NCBI RefSeq assembly: GCF_003217295.1 | Contig: NZ_QJTJ01000003.1 | Coordinates: forward strand, 1 to 64,000 | Source of the DNA: Ureibacillus chungkukjangi | GTDB lineage: Bacteria; Bacillota; Bacilli; Bacillales_A; Planococcaceae | Length of the DNA stretch: 64,000 nucleotides | Reading direction: 5' to 3' | Shown here: positions 63,532 through 64,000 of the stretch, in pieces | Layout of the letters: every line of letters starts with the position of its first letter | How positions within the stretch are numbered: the stretch's first letter is position 1 | Program-made: the position numbers and the translations under genes | The notes under the pieces: model-generated | Databases searched by the model: none | Told to the model about the DNA's origin: nothing | What the model saw: only the letters and a program-made list of their open reading frames with translations

Positions 63532-64000
63532 TGACAAAAGGAAATCTAAAAGCAGCAATCTACACCCGTGTGAGTACAGAAGAACAAAAAAGAGTTGGAT
63601 TCTCGTTAGAAGGACAAAAGGAGGATCTAACAGCCTACGCTGCACAAAAAGGATATGAAGTATACGATTATTACACAGATTCAGATTCTGGTAAAGATTT
63701 TAATAGATCAGACATTCAACGCCTCTTTATTGATATGCGAAATGAGAAGTTTGATGCGATTATTGTTTGGAAAGTGGACCGTATTTCACGCAAAAATAGT
63801 GATGTACTTCGTCTGATTGATGAAGAATTAAAGCATAGAGGTATGAAATTATTAGTCTCAACATGTGACATTGATAGTAGTACATCAAATGGCTATATGT
63901 TCATTTCTCTTTTAGGGACTTTTGCAGAATATGAGAGATCATTAATCATTGAACGGGTATCAGCAGGTATGGAGAAAAAATCAAAGTTGGGTCAATGGAA
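63531..64000 (+). CDS. Serine recombinase, N-terminal part (runs off the window)
   Basis: At least 156 codons of a resolvase-family catalytic domain with YTRVSTEEQ, DSGKDF, KVDRISRKNSD and FAEYERSLIIERV, followed by GMEKKSKLGQW, where large serine recombinases continue into the recombinase domain. Active-site residues look complete. Large serine recombinases of the Ccr type insert SCC elements into rlmH, so this is a candidate for the enzyme acting on the two attachment-like sites. Starts at ATG 63531 in a TAATG overlap. Confidence 0.85.
   Translation, partial: MTKGNLKAAIYTRVSTEEQKRVGFSLEGQKEDLTAYAAQKGYEVYDYYTDSDSGKDFNRSDIQRLFIDMRNEKFDAIIVWKVDRISRKNSDVLRLIDEELKHRGMKLLVSTCDIDSSTSNGYMFISLLGTFAEYERSLIIERVSAGMEKKSKLGQW

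Overview
The window comes from a low-GC Gram-positive member of the order Bacillales. Its gene set and codon use look most like Planococcaceae (Lysinibacillus/Solibacillus-type); that placement is an inference. Bases 1 to about 34,600 are the conserved origin-proximal block seen in Bacillus: mnmE-mnmG-rsmG-noc-soj-spo0J, yyaC, mscS-like, ychF, rpsF-ssb-rpsR, yybS-gdpP-rplI-dnaB, purA, then walR-walK-yycH-yycI-walJ-htrA and rlmH. Most genes are on the + strand and point away from oriC, which should lie to the left. ParB/Noc biology is visible in cis: one exact parS (in walK) and two one-mismatch sites (in spo0J and upstream of noc). DnaA boxes form a small group before mnmE and a larger cluster between htrA and rlmH. 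The first ~94 bases are the 3' end of a group II intron.

The core carries some unusual items. A perfect 70-bp tandem repeat starts inside the purA stop region. Two tandem DUF3267 membrane proteins are present, one of which has lost the HExxH motif. A small membrane-protein gene near 16.2 kb is broken.

At the 3' end of rlmH, the insertion site used by staphylococcal SCC elements, the chromosome changes to an accessory region that runs to the right edge. An ~85-bp sequence covering the rlmH stop codon is repeated in degenerate form 18,437 bp downstream (34,577 and 53,014) and delimits a putative SCC-like defence island. The island encodes a double-HTH excisionase-like protein and a GNAT enzyme; a complete type II CBASS operon (CD-NTase, Cap2 E1/E2, Cap3 JAMM peptidase, membrane-anchored SAVED effector); a PLD-family nuclease-like protein; and a full type I restriction-modification system (hsdM, hsdS, hsdR). 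It also holds a HhH-glycosylase-like protein, DUF1835 and DUF2750 proteins and several small secreted proteins of unknown function.

From 53.0 kb to the end is a more decayed mobile region. It has a 5.2-kb segment between ~265-bp direct repeats, a D5-type SF3 helicase, pseudogenes, an iteron-like intergenic region, a tyrosine recombinase, an XRE regulator, and two operons sharing a duplicated promoter and leader. The second operon leads into a truncated and then an apparently intact serine recombinase that runs off the window. The layout suggests two or more rlmH-targeting elements in tandem, with CBASS and type I RM as the main cargo.
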